Assembly (NCBI RefSeq): GCF_015711645.1
Contig: NZ_JABTEX010000005.1
Coordinates: forward strand, 62,001 to 126,000
Length of the DNA: 64,000 nucleotides
Source: Planomonospora sp. ID82291
GTDB taxonomy: Bacteria; Actinomycetota; Actinomycetes; Streptosporangiales; Streptosporangiaceae
Direction: 5' to 3'
Position numbers and translations under genes: made by a program. Within the stretch, counting starts at the first letter, position 1. The number at the start of each line of letters is the position of its first letter. Below, in pieces: positions 41,471 through 52,282 of this stretch. The notes under the pieces were generated by a model. The model was not told the origin of the DNA. It ran no database searches and was given only the letters and a program-made list of their open reading frames with translations.

Positions 41471-43099
41471 GTGACCCACGACGTCGTCAACCAGGTCCCC
41501 CCGCTCACCGGCCACGACGTGTCCGCCGACGCCGCCCTCACCGAGGGCCTGGCCCGCGAGGGCGCCGGGTGGGCCCTGGAGGAGCTGCGCCGGCTCGGCG
41601 CGCTCGCCGGGTCGGAGCGGGCCGCCGAGTGGGGGCGGCTGGCCAACGAGCACCCGCCGGTGCTGCGCACCCACGACCGCTACGGCCACCGGATCGACGA
41701 GGTCGAGTTCCACCCCGCCTGGCACGAGCTGATGGCCGTGGCGGTGGCCGGCGGCCTGCACGCGGCCCCGTGGGCCGACCCGCGGCCGGGTGCGCACGTG
41801 GCCCGGGCCGCCGGGTTCTACGTCTGGAGCCAGGTCGAGGCCGGGCACGGCTGCCCGGTCTCCATGACCTACGCGGCCGTCCCGGCGCTGCGCCACGCCC
41901 CGCAGCTGGCCGCCGAGTGGGAGCCCCGGCTGGCCTCCCGCGAGTACGACTTCGGGCTCCGGCCGGCGGCGGCCAAGCGCGGCGTGCTGGCCGGGATGGC
42001 GATGACCGAGAAGCAGGGCGGCTCCGACGTGCGCGCCAACGCCACCCGGGCCGAGCCGCTGAGCGACGGAACCTACGCCCTCACCGGCCACAAGTGGTTC
42101 AACTCCGCCCCGATGTGCGACGTGTTCCTCGTCCTGGCCCGGGCACCGGGCGGCCTGACCTGCTTCCTGCTGCCCCGTGTGCTGCCCGGCGGGGACCGCA
42201 ACGCCATGCGCCTGATGCGGCTGAAGGACAAGCTGGGCAACCGGTCCAACGCCAGCGCCGAGGTGGAGTACCACGGCGCCCTCGCCTGGCGGGTCGGCGA
42301 GGAGGGCCGGGGCGTGCGGACCATCCTGGAGATGGTCAACACGACCCGGCTGGACTGCGTGATCGGCTCGGCCGCCGGGATGCGGTACGGCCTGCGCCAG
42401 GCGGTCCACCACGCCGCGCACCGCAGCGCGTTCGGCCGCCGCCTGGTCGACCAGCCGCTGATGCGCAACGTCCTGGCCGACCTGGCCGTGGAGGCGGAGG
42501 CCGCGACCGCGCTGATGACGCGCCTGGCCGGGGCGACCGACCGGGCCGCCGCCGGGGACGCCGCCGAGGCCGCGCTGCGCCGCACCGCGCTGGCCGTCGG
42601 CAAGTACTGGGTGTGCAAGCGGGCGCCCGCCCACGCGGCCGAGGCGATGGAGTGCCTGGGCGGCAACGGCTACGTGGAGGACTCGCAGCTGCCGCGGCTG
42701 TTCCGCGAGTCGCCGCTGAACGGCATCTGGGAGGGGTCGGGCAACGTGGCGGCGCTGGACGTGCTGCGCGCCCTGGGCCGCGAGCCGGAGGCGCTGGAGG
42801 CGTTCCTCGGCGAGGTCGCGCTCGCCGCCGGGGCCGACCGCCGGTTGGACGACGCCGCCGGCCGGCTGCGCACGTCGCTGTCCGACCCCGCCGACCTCGA
42901 GTCCCGCGCCCGCCGGATCACCGAGGACATGGCGCTGGTCCTGCAGGGCTCCCTGCTGGTGCGGCACGCGCCCGCGGCCGTCGCCGACGCCTTCTGCGCC
43001 TCCCGGCTGTCCGGTGAGGGCGGCCGGGCCTTCGGTACGCTGCCCTCCGGGCTGGATCTTGACGCCGTCATCGGCCGGGTCGCACACCCCGGCGCCTGA
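41471..43099 (+). CDS. AidB-like acyl-CoA dehydrogenase family protein
   Basis: A 542-residue flavoprotein whose length matches AidB (541). N-terminal VVNQVPPLTGHDVSADAAL is an AidB-type opening. The flavin core has GMAMTEKQGGSDVRANATRA, TGHKWFNSAPMCD, LKDKLGNRSNAS and AMECLGGNGYVEDSQLPRLF, then RESPLNGIWEGSGNV. AidB members of E. coli accompany the alkylation response and bind DNA, with weak dehydrogenase activity. Basic C-terminal residues that bind DNA in AidB are not obvious here. The GTG at 41471 has GGAGG 6 nt upstream. It is upstream of OsmC, so both may belong to a stress group. Confidence 0.88.
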   Translation: MTHDVVNQVPPLTGHDVSADAALTEGLAREGAGWALEELRRLGALAGSERAAEWGRLANEHPPVLRTHDRYGHRIDEVEFHPAWHELMAVAVAGGLHAAPWADPRPGAHVARAAGFYVWSQVEAGHGCPVSMTYAAVPALRHAPQLAAEWEPRLASREYDFGLRPAAAKRGVLAGMAMTEKQGGSDVRANATRAEPLSDGTYALTGHKWFNSAPMCDVFLVLARAPGGLTCFLLPRVLPGGDRNAMRLMRLKDKLGNRSNASAEVEYHGALAWRVGEEGRGVRTILEMVNTTRLDCVIGSAAGMRYGLRQAVHHAAHRSAFGRRLVDQPLMRNVLADLAVEAEAATALMTRLAGATDRAAAGDAAEAALRRTALAVGKYWVCKRAPAHAAEAMECLGGNGYVEDSQLPRLFRESPLNGIWEGSGNVAALDVLRALGREPEALEAFLGEVALAAGADRRLDDAAGRLRTSLSDPADLESRARRITEDMALVLQGSLLVRHAPAAVADAFCASRLSGEGGRAFGTLPSGLDLDAVIGRVAHPGA

Positions 43100-43147
43100 A
43101 CGGCGTATGTTCGCTCATGAAGATTGATCGATCGAAAGGACATCGCC

Positions 43148-43576
43148 ATGGCGACGACCCGTACCGCGACGACCCAGTGGAAGGGCTCCCTGATGGAGGG
43201 CTCCGGCACGGTCGCGCTGAACTCCTCCGGCGTGGGCACGTTCGACGTGTCCTGGCCCTCGCGCGCCGAGCAGGCCAACGGCAAGACCTCTCCGGAGGAG
43301 CTGATCGCGGCCGCCCACTCGTCCTGCTTCTCGATGGCCCTGTCGCACGGCCTGGCCCAGGCGGGCACGCCGCCGCAGTCGGTGGAGACGAAGGCCGACG
43401 TCACCTTCCAGCCGGGTGAGGGCATCACCGGGATCGTCATCTCGGTCCGCGCCCACGTCCCGGGCATCAGCGCCGAGCAGTTCCAGACCGCGGCCGAGAC
43501 GGCCAAGGCCAACTGCCCGGTGAGCAAGGCCCTGGCCGGCACCACGATCAGCCTCGACGCCGAGCTGCTGAGCTGA
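43148..43576 (+). CDS. OsmC/Ohr family peroxiredoxin
   Basis: A 142-residue OsmC-type protein. The peroxidatic cysteine lies in AAAHSSCFSMALSH and the resolving one in KANCPVSKALAG. N-terminal ATTQWKGSLMEGSGTV is the usual opening of the OsmC subgroup. It reduces organic hydroperoxides with lipoyl or thiol donors. The ATG at 43148 has AAAGGA 7 nt upstream. It starts 48 bp after the AidB-like gene on the same strand, so cotranscription is possible. Confidence 0.93.
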   Translation: MATTRTATTQWKGSLMEGSGTVALNSSGVGTFDVSWPSRAEQANGKTSPEELIAAAHSSCFSMALSHGLAQAGTPPQSVETKADVTFQPGEGITGIVISVRAHVPGISAEQFQTAAETAKANCPVSKALAGTTISLDAELLS

Positions 43577-43732
43577 CCTCAGCGCCCCCGCGTCCCCGCG
43601 GCCGCGTACGCCCCGCGCGGGCGCGCGCGGCCGCGTTCCGCGCCCCGCCCGCACCGCGCCGTACCCGCGGACGGGACGGAAAAGGCCGGCACCCCCTGCG
43701 CGGGGGGCCCGACTGGAGCAGAATGGGGATAC

Positions 43733-45862
<2,130 letters not shown>

Positions 45863-45924
45863 CCGCCCGGGGCCGTCCAGGACCGCCCGGGCCGCGGGCC
45901 CAGGTCTCCGGCGGCGAGCCGGGC

Positions 45925-46329
45925 CTACCGGCCCGTCGCGACCGTGGCGGTGAGCAGGACCAGCACGAAGGTGGTCACCCCCGCCAGGCCGTGCAGCAGC
46001 ACCGCGAGCACCGGGAAGCGCTGCTCGGCGCCGCGCGCGTGGCGGCCGCCGCCCAGCCAGCGGGTGAACATGACGAAGCCCAGCAGCGCGGCGGCCGAGA
46101 GCACGCCGAAGGAGAGCCAGGCGAAGAACCGCTGGTGGGTGAGCACGTGGGCGATCCAGCAGCCCAGCGCGGAGACCGCCAGGACCGGGTGGGCGAAGAC
46201 CAGCGCCGCGGGGAACCGGGTGACCTTCGTCGCCTGCTGCCGCAGGCCCCCGCCGGACAGCCACAGGTACAGCAGGTGGATCCCGACCATCGCGGTGATC
46301 GACCATGTCACGATCGCGATCAGCCCCAC
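45925..46329 (-). CDS. Small four-helix membrane protein, function unknown
   Basis: A 134-residue protein with four hydrophobic segments: IAIVTWSITAMVGIHLLYL; FPAALVFAHPVLAVSALGCW; FFAWLSFGVLSAAALLGFVM; and FPVLAVLLHGLAGVTTFVLV. Histidines occur in or near several helices (GIHLLY, VFAHPV, IAHVLTHQ, LLHGL), a pattern seen in membrane proteins that bind haem or metal, but no family is recognised. The GTG at 46329 has GGAGG upstream. It is convergent with glgX. Confidence 0.7.
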   Translation of the reverse strand: MGLIAIVTWSITAMVGIHLLYLWLSGGGLRQQATKVTRFPAALVFAHPVLAVSALGCWIAHVLTHQRFFAWLSFGVLSAAALLGFVMFTRWLGGGRHARGAEQRFPVLAVLLHGLAGVTTFVLVLLTATVATGR

Positions 46330-46431
46330 ACGCCCTCCCCGGTCTTCTAAGAAATCATGTAACGGCGGGCCCGCGAAGTCACCGGGGGCGCCGGATCCGT
46401 TATCGACCGGTGGCTGTGCCAGGGTGGGGGG

Positions 46432-47160
46432 ATGCGTCTCCTGCACCCCGCTCCCCCCGCCGACGCCGACGTCGATCTCGCGCTCGCCTACGCCTATCCC
46501 GGCCCGCGGTGCGTGCGGGTCAACATGGTGGCCAGCGCCGACGGCGGGATCTGGCTCAAGGGCCTGTCCGGCGGGCTGTCCGGCGCGGGCGACCGGCGGG
46601 TCTTCGGGGTGCTGCGCGGGCTGGCGGACGTGATCCTGGCCGGGGCCGAGACCGTCCGCAGCGAGGGGTACGGCCCGGCCCGGCCGAGGGAGTCCTGGCG
46701 GGCGCTGCGCGCGGGCCGTCCCGCCGCCCCGACGATCGCCGTGGTCACCCGCGGCCTGGAGCTGGACCTGGACTCCCCGCTGTTCACCGAGGCGGAGCCG
46801 GACGCCCGCACGATCGTCGTCACCTGCGCGGCGGCTCCGGCGGACCGGCGCGCGCGGGCGGCCAGGCACGCCGACGTGATCGTGGCCGGGGACGACCGGG
46901 TGGACCTGGCCGCGGCGGTCGGGGAGCTCGGCGAGCGGGGGCTGGGCCGGATACTGTGCGAGGGCGGGGCCCGGATCAACGGCCAGCTCGCCGCCGCGGA
47001 CGTGATCGACGAGCTCTGCCTGACGGTCAGCCCGGTGCTGGTCGGCGGGTCCGCCGCCCGGGTCCTCGCCGGTCCGGACGTCCTCGCCCGCCTCCGCCTC
47101 GCCCACGTCCTGGAGGAGGACGGCTTCCTGTTCACCAGATATGTCCGGTCTTCTTCCTGA
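46432..47160 (+). CDS. RibD C-terminal-type pyrimidine reductase family protein
   Basis: A 242-residue reductase of the RibD_C/dihydrofolate-reductase fold. Visible blocks are VNMVASADGGIWLKGLSGGL, the nucleotide/phosphate turn VILAGAETVRSEGYGPARP, and GLGRILCEGGARINGQLAAA, then DELCLTVSPVLVGG. There is no deaminase domain, so it is not the bifunctional RibD. Paralogues like this are common in actinomycetes and reduce aminopyrimidines in riboflavin or natural product routes. No riboflavin gene is nearby, so the substrate is open. Confidence 0.88.
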   Translation: MRLLHPAPPADADVDLALAYAYPGPRCVRVNMVASADGGIWLKGLSGGLSGAGDRRVFGVLRGLADVILAGAETVRSEGYGPARPRESWRALRAGRPAAPTIAVVTRGLELDLDSPLFTEAEPDARTIVVTCAAAPADRRARAARHADVIVAGDDRVDLAAAVGELGERGLGRILCEGGARINGQLAAADVIDELCLTVSPVLVGGSAARVLAGPDVLARLRLAHVLEEDGFLFTRYVRSSS

Positions 47161-47201
47161 ATTCCATGGACATGGCCGAGCAGAAACGATATATCTCGAC
47201 T

Positions 47202-47570
47202 ATGGATAGATCATCACCCGGCGACGAGCTGCGCGCGGCGGTCGAGGCCCGGCGCGAGCTGGGCCCCGAATTCGAGGACTCCCTGGTCGAGGGCTTCCTG
47301 GAGAAGATGGACACCGAGATCGACCGGCGGGTGGACCAGCGGCTCGCGGCCCACACCCCGGCGGTCCGCCCCTCCGTGGCCGCCGGGCAGCGACTCGCGC
47401 TCGCGATCGTCTCCCTGAGCCTGGGCGTGATCGCCACCGTGGGCCTCGCCTTCGCGGGAGACCACGCCCTCTATCTGATCGCGTTCATCTGGTTCGGCAT
47501 CGTCGGGGTGAACTTCGCCTTCACCAAGGGCGGGCAACCATCCGGCCCGCACCGCAGGCCGCAGCGGTAA
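47202..47570 (+). CDS. Small two-helix membrane protein with acidic N-terminus
   Basis: A 122-residue protein. The first 55 residues are charged and helical (GDELRAAVEARRELGPEFED, then GFLEKMDTEIDRRVDQRL), followed by two membrane helices (LALAIVSLSLGVIATVGLAF and ALYLIAFIWFGIVGVNFAF) and a short basic tail. The start is ATG at 47202 or ATG at 47166; GATATA lies about 10 nt before 47202, so a leaderless message is possible. The layout resembles uncharacterised actinobacterial small membrane proteins. Function unknown. Confidence 0.7.
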   Translation: MDRSSPGDELRAAVEARRELGPEFEDSLVEGFLEKMDTEIDRRVDQRLAAHTPAVRPSVAAGQRLALAIVSLSLGVIATVGLAFAGDHALYLIAFIWFGIVGVNFAFTKGGQPSGPHRRPQR

Positions 47571-47723
47571 CCGGATCCGCCCGCCCCCGCGGGACCGGCA
47601 CCCCAGACCGGCGCCCCAGAACGGCACCCCGGTGCGAGACCTCGGAACGGCGCACCCGCCGGTGCGAAGCTACGGTCCGGCCACCCCCTTACGGGAAACC
47701 GAATGACGTTCTAGAGTCGGCGC

Positions 47724-50108
47724 ATGAGCATCGGGATCACCGAGGAGCACCGGGCGCTCGCGGCCTCCGTCCACGGGTTCGCCGACCGGAACATCACGGT
47801 CCGCGGCATGGGGCACGAGCCCTTCCGCACCGCCCTGGCCGCGCAGGGACTGCTGGGGCTGCACCTGCCCGAGGAGCACGGCGGGCAGGGCGGCGGACTG
47901 GCGGAGCTCTCCGTCGCGCTGGAGGCCCTGGGCGAGCACTGCGCTCCCGGGTCCCACCTGCCCACCGTCCTCGCCTCGGCGATCATCGCCCGTGCCGGGT
48001 CCGCGCACGGGCTCCTGGCGGCCCTGGCCGACGGAACCCTGACCGCCGCCGTCGCCCTGCCCGGCGGCGCCCGCGCCGCCGCCCCCGGCTCCGCCGCACG
48101 GAGCTCCGCCGCCTCCGGCCCGGCCCCTGGAACCGCTCCGGATACCGCCCGGCCGGACACCCCTGCCCCGCACGCCGCTTCGGACACCGCTTCGGACACC
48201 GCTTCGGACACCGCTTCGGACACCGCTTCGGACACCGCTTCGGACACCGCTTCGGACACCGCGGAGCCTGATGCTCCCGCCCCGGACGCGGTCCTGCCCG
48301 GGAACCTCCTGACCGCGCTGGGCCCGCCCGACGCCGATCTCGTCGTCCTGCCGCTCGCCGACGGCCGGTGGGCCGCCCTGGACCGGGCCGACTGCCTGAC
48401 CGCGCCGCTGGAGGGCGTCGACCCGACCCGGCCGCTGACGGCGGTGGCGGCGGTGGCCGTACCGGCCGGCCGGGTGCTGGACGGGGTGACGGCGGAGCTG
48501 GTGAACGGCCTGGCCGTCGTCCTGCTCGGCGCCGAGGCCTGCGGCGTGGCCGCCTGGGCGGTGTCCACCGCCGCGGAGTACGCGAAAGTCCGCGAGCAGT
48601 TCGGCCGTCCCATCGGCCAGTTCCAGGGCGTCAAGCACCGGTGCGCCGCCATGCTCGTCGCCCTGGAGCAGGCCCGGGCCGCGGTGTGGGACGCCGCCCG
48701 GGCTCTCGACGCCGCCGCCCCCGCCGCCGCCGGTCCCCGTGCCGCCTCGCCCGGCTCCGAGCCGGGCGGAGAGAGCGAGGAGAGCCCGGCGGTTCCGGCC
48801 GGGGAGACCGCCCTCGCGGTGGCCGCGGCGGGGGTGCTCGCCGCGGACGCGGCCGTGCGGTGCACCGCCGACGCGATCCAGGTGCTGGGCGGGATCGGCT
48901 ACACCTACGAGCACGACGCCCACCTGTACTACCGCCGCGCCCTGTCCCTGCGGGCGCTGAGCGGCGACCCGGGGGAATGGGCCGAGCGCACGGCCGTCCT
49001 GGCCGCCGCCGGGGCGCGCCGGGCGGCGGAGCCGGACCTGCCCGCCGAGGCCGAGTCCTTCCGCCGGGAGGTCCGCGCCGCCGTCGCCTCCCTGGCCGCG
49101 GAGGAGCCGCTGACCCGGCTGGCCCGGTTCGCCTCCGAGGGCTGGCTCATGCCGCACCTGCCGGAGCCGTGGGGCCGCGCGGCCTCGCCGCTGGAGCAGG
49201 TCGTCATCCATCAGGAGTTCCGCGCCGCCGGGGTCGGGCGCCCCAACCTGGCCATCGCCGCCTGGGCCGTGCCGTCGATCGTCCGGTACGGCACGCCGGA
49301 GCAGCGGGAGCGCTTCCTGCCGAAGACCTTCACCACCGAGATCACGTGGTGCCAGCTCTTCAGCGAACCCGGCGCCGGGTCCGACCTCGCCGCGCTGTCC
49401 ACCAGGGCCGTGCGGGTCGAGGGCGGCTGGTCCCTGAGCGGCCAGAAGATCTGGAGCTCCCTCGCCCAGTACGCGCACTGGGGCATCTGCCTGGCCAGGA
49501 CCGACCCGGACGCCCCCAAGCACGAGGGCATCACCTACTTCCTCGTCGACATGTCCTCCCCCGGCGTCACCGTCCGCCCGCTGAAGGAGATCAACGGGGA
49601 CGAGATCTTCAACGAGGTCTTCCTCGACGACGTCTTCGTCCCCGACGACCTGGTCGTCGGGGAGGCCGGGCAGGGCTGGAAGATCGCCCGCGACACCCTG
49701 TCCCACGAGCGCGTCGCCCTCGGCGACTCCTGGGGCCCCGGCTCGCGGCACACCGACATGGCCGAGCTGATCGGCAGGCTCGGCGGCCCGGAGGCGCTCC
49801 GCCCCGCCGCGCTGGAGCAGGCCGGACGGCTGTGGGCCGAGGGCCAGGCGATCTCCGCGCTCGGGCTGCGCGTCACCCTCTCCCGGCTCTCCGGCGCGGA
49901 CTCCGGTACGGCCTCCAGCGTTCGCAAGCTCCTCGGCATGCGCCACTCCCAGGCGGTCTCCGAGTTCTGCTGGTCGATCGCCCCCGCCTCGCGGTACTGG
50001 AACCGGATGGTCCTCGCCACCCGGGCCTTCACCATCGGCGGCGGCACCACCGAGATCCAGCTGAACATCGTCGCCGAGCGCGCCCTCGGCCTCCCCCGGG
50101 ACCCGTGA
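47724..50108 (+). CDS. Fused double acyl-CoA dehydrogenase
   Basis: A 794-residue protein that joins two acyl-CoA dehydrogenase units, like the FadE34-type fused enzymes. Unit 1 (about 1-435) has the N-helical domain, a degraded middle domain and a C-helical domain with REQFGRPIGQFQGVKHRCAA and QVLGGIGYTYEHDAHLYYRR. Unit 2 (about 445-794) has the full fold with TWCQLFSEPGAGSDLAAL and WSLSGQKIWSS, and ends AFTIGGGTTEIQLNIVAERA. A Ser-Asp-Thr-Ala array (about 152-180) sits in unit 1 where the beta domain should be. It probably acts on a polycyclic or branched acyl-CoA; no steroid genes are nearby to support that. Confidence 0.9.
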   Translation: MSIGITEEHRALAASVHGFADRNITVRGMGHEPFRTALAAQGLLGLHLPEEHGGQGGGLAELSVALEALGEHCAPGSHLPTVLASAIIARAGSAHGLLAALADGTLTAAVALPGGARAAAPGSAARSSAASGPAPGTAPDTARPDTPAPHAASDTASDTASDTASDTASDTASDTASDTAEPDAPAPDAVLPGNLLTALGPPDADLVVLPLADGRWAALDRADCLTAPLEGVDPTRPLTAVAAVAVPAGRVLDGVTAELVNGLAVVLLGAEACGVAAWAVSTAAEYAKVREQFGRPIGQFQGVKHRCAAMLVALEQARAAVWDAARALDAAAPAAAGPRAASPGSEPGGESEESPAVPAGETALAVAAAGVLAADAAVRCTADAIQVLGGIGYTYEHDAHLYYRRALSLRALSGDPGEWAERTAVLAAAGARRAAEPDLPAEAESFRREVRAAVASLAAEEPLTRLARFASEGWLMPHLPEPWGRAASPLEQVVIHQEFRAAGVGRPNLAIAAWAVPSIVRYGTPEQRERFLPKTFTTEITWCQLFSEPGAGSDLAALSTRAVRVEGGWSLSGQKIWSSLAQYAHWGICLARTDPDAPKHEGITYFLVDMSSPGVTVRPLKEINGDEIFNEVFLDDVFVPDDLVVGEAGQGWKIARDTLSHERVALGDSWGPGSRHTDMAELIGRLGGPEALRPAALEQAGRLWAEGQAISALGLRVTLSRLSGADSGTASSVRKLLGMRHSQAVSEFCWSIAPASRYWNRMVLATRAFTIGGGTTEIQLNIVAERALGLPRDP
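48177..48260 (+). repeat. 12-bp tandem repeat x7 inside the fused dehydrogenase
   Basis: Seven exact copies of GCTTCGGACACC encode (Ala-Ser-Asp-Thr)7. The frame is preserved by the 12-bp unit. The codons (GCT, TCG) are AT-richer than the flanking Pro/Ala linker. Confidence 0.95.
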
Positions 50109-50150
50109 CCGCCCCGCGCCCCGCCGTACGGCAGGGCGCGGGAGGGCCGT

Positions 50151-50864
50151 TCAGGCCCGGCGGTAGACCCGCGCGAGGTGGGCGTAGACGATCGTGTTGC
50201 CGGTGTAGCTGCGGGTCGCGTGGTCGAAGGCGCCGCCGCAGGTGACGAGGCGCAGCGCGGGGTAGTCCACGTCGCCGTAGACGCGGGCCGTGGGGAAGGC
50301 GTCCTTGGCGGCCAGTTCGCTCCCGTCGACCGCGAAGACGGCCACGGCGCCGTCCCGGCGCAGTACCTGGATCTGGTCGCCGCGCCGGAGCCGGTCGAGG
50401 CGGGCGAAGACGGCGGGCCCGGTGCGGGTGTCGAGGTGGCCGGTGATGACGGCGGGACCGCGCTCGCCGGGAGCCGGGCCGCCGGTGTACCAGCCGGCGA
50501 GGTCCGGAGGATCCAGCGGCGGGTTCTCGATGGCGCCTCCGGCTCCGAGTCCCAGCCGCATCACCCGGGCCGTCACTCCGATCCTGGGGATGTGCACGGT
50601 CAGCGGCACCGACCTCTTCACCGGCCGGGCGAACGTGTAGGCCAGCGATCCGCCGGAGGCCACCGGCACCAGCGGACGGCGCGGCGTGTCCGCCGGGGAG
50701 GCGGCCGACGAGACCTCCGCCGGCGGCGCCGGGCGCCCGGCCGCCGCAGAGAGGACGCCCTCCTCCACCAGGATGCGGCCGACGCCGAGCCCGCACAGCA
50801 GCAGCCCGGCCCCGGTGGCCAGGACCGCCGCTCCGAATGCGGGCCGCCGCCCGGTGGACGGCAC
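50151..50864 (-). CDS. Class F sortase
   Basis: A 237-residue sortase with an N-terminal membrane anchor (FGAAVLATGAGLLLCGLGVG) and a Pro/Ala stalk. Catalytic features: the histidine in VITGHLDTRTGPAVF, the cysteine in LRLVTCGGAFDHATRSYTGN, and a following Arg (TRSY). Class F members of actinobacteria are often annotated without partners. Here the adjacent upstream gene encodes a secreted protein with an APQTG-like sorting signal, so it is the likely substrate. The GTG at 50864 lies 3 bp from the substrate gene's stop. Confidence 0.9.
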   Translation of the reverse strand: MPSTGRRPAFGAAVLATGAGLLLCGLGVGRILVEEGVLSAAAGRPAPPAEVSSAASPADTPRRPLVPVASGGSLAYTFARPVKRSVPLTVHIPRIGVTARVMRLGLGAGGAIENPPLDPPDLAGWYTGGPAPGERGPAVITGHLDTRTGPAVFARLDRLRRGDQIQVLRRDGAVAVFAVDGSELAAKDAFPTARVYGDVDYPALRLVTCGGAFDHATRSYTGNTIVYAHLARVYRRA

Positions 50865-50867
50865 CGG

Positions 50868-51830
50868 CTACGCTTCGCCCGGCCGACGGCACCGTACGGA
50901 GAGACCCGCCAGCCCGGCTCCCAGCAGCAGCGCCGCGCCGCCCGCGGCGAGGGGCCAGTCACCGGACCGGACCTGCGGAGCGAGGCCGCCCCCGCCCGTC
51001 TGCGGGGCGCCGTCCGGGATCCTGCGCCGCTCGTCGGCGTTCGGGTCCCACGAGTCGGCGGGCAGGGAGGCCGGGGCCCGGGAGACCGTCTCCCCCGGCA
51101 CGGCGGTCCAACTCTGCCCGGAGGTGCCCGACCCGCCCCCGCCCGGAGCGGTCGGCCAGGTTCCGCTGGAGGGCGCCGCCGGCGTGCCCGGCCAGCCCTT
51201 CGTCCCCTTGTCCGCGCCCTTGCCCCAGGAGTCCTTGCCCGTGTCCTTGTTCCAGGAGTCCTTGCCCGTGCCCTTGCTCCGGGAGTCCTCATCCGCGCCC
51301 GCGCCGCCCGCGCCCTCGTCCCGGGAAGGCGTCCCCGCGGCGGTCTTCTCCGGCCGGGACACGCCCGAGGCGTCCCGTCCCCCGCCCGCGGTGCCGCCTC
51401 CGGCTCCCCCGCCGCCGGACGCGCCTCCGGGCCGCCCGCCGTCCCCGCCGGAGGCGTGCGCCTCCGACGAGGTGGAGCCCGAACCCAGCGCCCCCGCCCA
51501 CACGTCGTCCCGGCCGCTCGACGCTCCCGCGCCCGGCCCCGGTGTCTCCCGGTCGCTCGACGCTCCCGCGCCCGGCCCCGGTGTCTCCCGGTCGCCGCGT
51601 CCCCGGGCCGGCCCTCCGGCCTGTCCCACCGCCTGTCCCGCCGTACCGCCCGGCCGGGAGGCACACGGCGGCAGGATCGTCTCGCACGTGGCCGACGCCG
51701 CCTGCCCGTCCGCCGGCGACGCCTGGGCGGCGGCGGCGCCGATCCCGGCCGCCAGGGCGGCGCCTCCGAGCGAGAAGGCCGTCACCGCGCCCACTGCCGC
51801 GAGACGTCGTGCTCCTGCGATTGCCGCCAC
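50868..51830 (-). CDS. Secreted low-complexity protein with APQTG-type sorting signal
   Basis: A 320-residue exported protein. GTG at 51830 (GGGAG 7 nt upstream) starts a normal signal peptide (VTAFSLGGAALAAGIGAAAA, then QA). The body is Gly/Ala/Ser/Asp-rich with a 13-residue tandem (ETPGPGAGASSDR-like, twice) and KDSWNKDTGKDSWGKG. The end is a classical wall-sorting region: DGAPQTGGGG, a spacer, a hydrophobic helix (WPLAAGGAALLLGAGLAGL) and the basic tail RCRRPGEA. APQTG replaces the usual LPxTG. It is followed at once by the sortase gene. A longer start at 51890 is less likely because it would add a basic extension to the signal peptide. Confidence 0.78.
   Translation of the reverse strand: MAAIAGARRLAAVGAVTAFSLGGAALAAGIGAAAAQASPADGQAASATCETILPPCASRPGGTAGQAVGQAGGPARGRGDRETPGPGAGASSDRETPGPGAGASSGRDDVWAGALGSGSTSSEAHASGGDGGRPGGASGGGGAGGGTAGGGRDASGVSRPEKTAAGTPSRDEGAGGAGADEDSRSKGTGKDSWNKDTGKDSWGKGADKGTKGWPGTPAAPSSGTWPTAPGGGGSGTSGQSWTAVPGETVSRAPASLPADSWDPNADERRRIPDGAPQTGGGGLAPQVRSGDWPLAAGGAALLLGAGLAGLSVRCRRPGEA
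51515..51592. repeat. 39-bp tandem repeat x2 in the secreted-protein gene
   Basis: Two exact copies (51515-51553 and 51554-51592), in frame, encoding a 13-residue Pro/Gly-rich duplication. Confidence 0.93.
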
Positions 51831-52282
51831 AGTTCTGCTCCCGGTGCCGAGGTGTCCGCGTGTCTTCGATACACGGCCGAGCTTCGCCAACCGGCGGAGC
51901 GGGAGGCAAGCGGTGCGATCGGGAGGCGGTTCATCGTTTACCGGAATCAGACGCAGACTTTGCCGTCCGGCCCGTTATCCGCGCGACCGCGCCGTGAATG
52001 GGACGGGTCCGTCCCGGAGCCGCCTCGGTGGCGGGACCGGGCTCTCGACGGGACGGACCGCGATCACCCGTCCCGCTCTCCGGTCCCGGGCGCTGGCGCG
52101 CCGCCCGGCCGGCGGCATTCGAACCGTCCCGTTGATCCTCGGAACGGCCGGACAGATGATCTCATCCCTCATCTGGAAGGTGAAAACCCCCCACATCAGC
52201 AAGGACGCCGGATCGGGCGTCCCAGGGTGCTTCACCCTCCAAGATTTTTCTTCCCGAGGTGGCGTTCGCGTAGAGTCAGGAC
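51831..52282. other. 452-bp spacer with clustered GGGACGG/CCGTCCC heptamers
   Basis: No gene is seen. GGGACGG or its complement occurs at 52000-52006, 52009-52015, 52050-52056, 52068-52074 and 52124-52130; the first two form a near-palindrome. The msrB promoter is probably TTTCTT, 18 nt, then TAGAGT, ending about 7 nt before the ATG, so msrB may be leaderless. The left part, around 51900-51980, is AT-richer and should hold the promoter of the secreted-protein/sortase pair. Confidence 0.6.
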
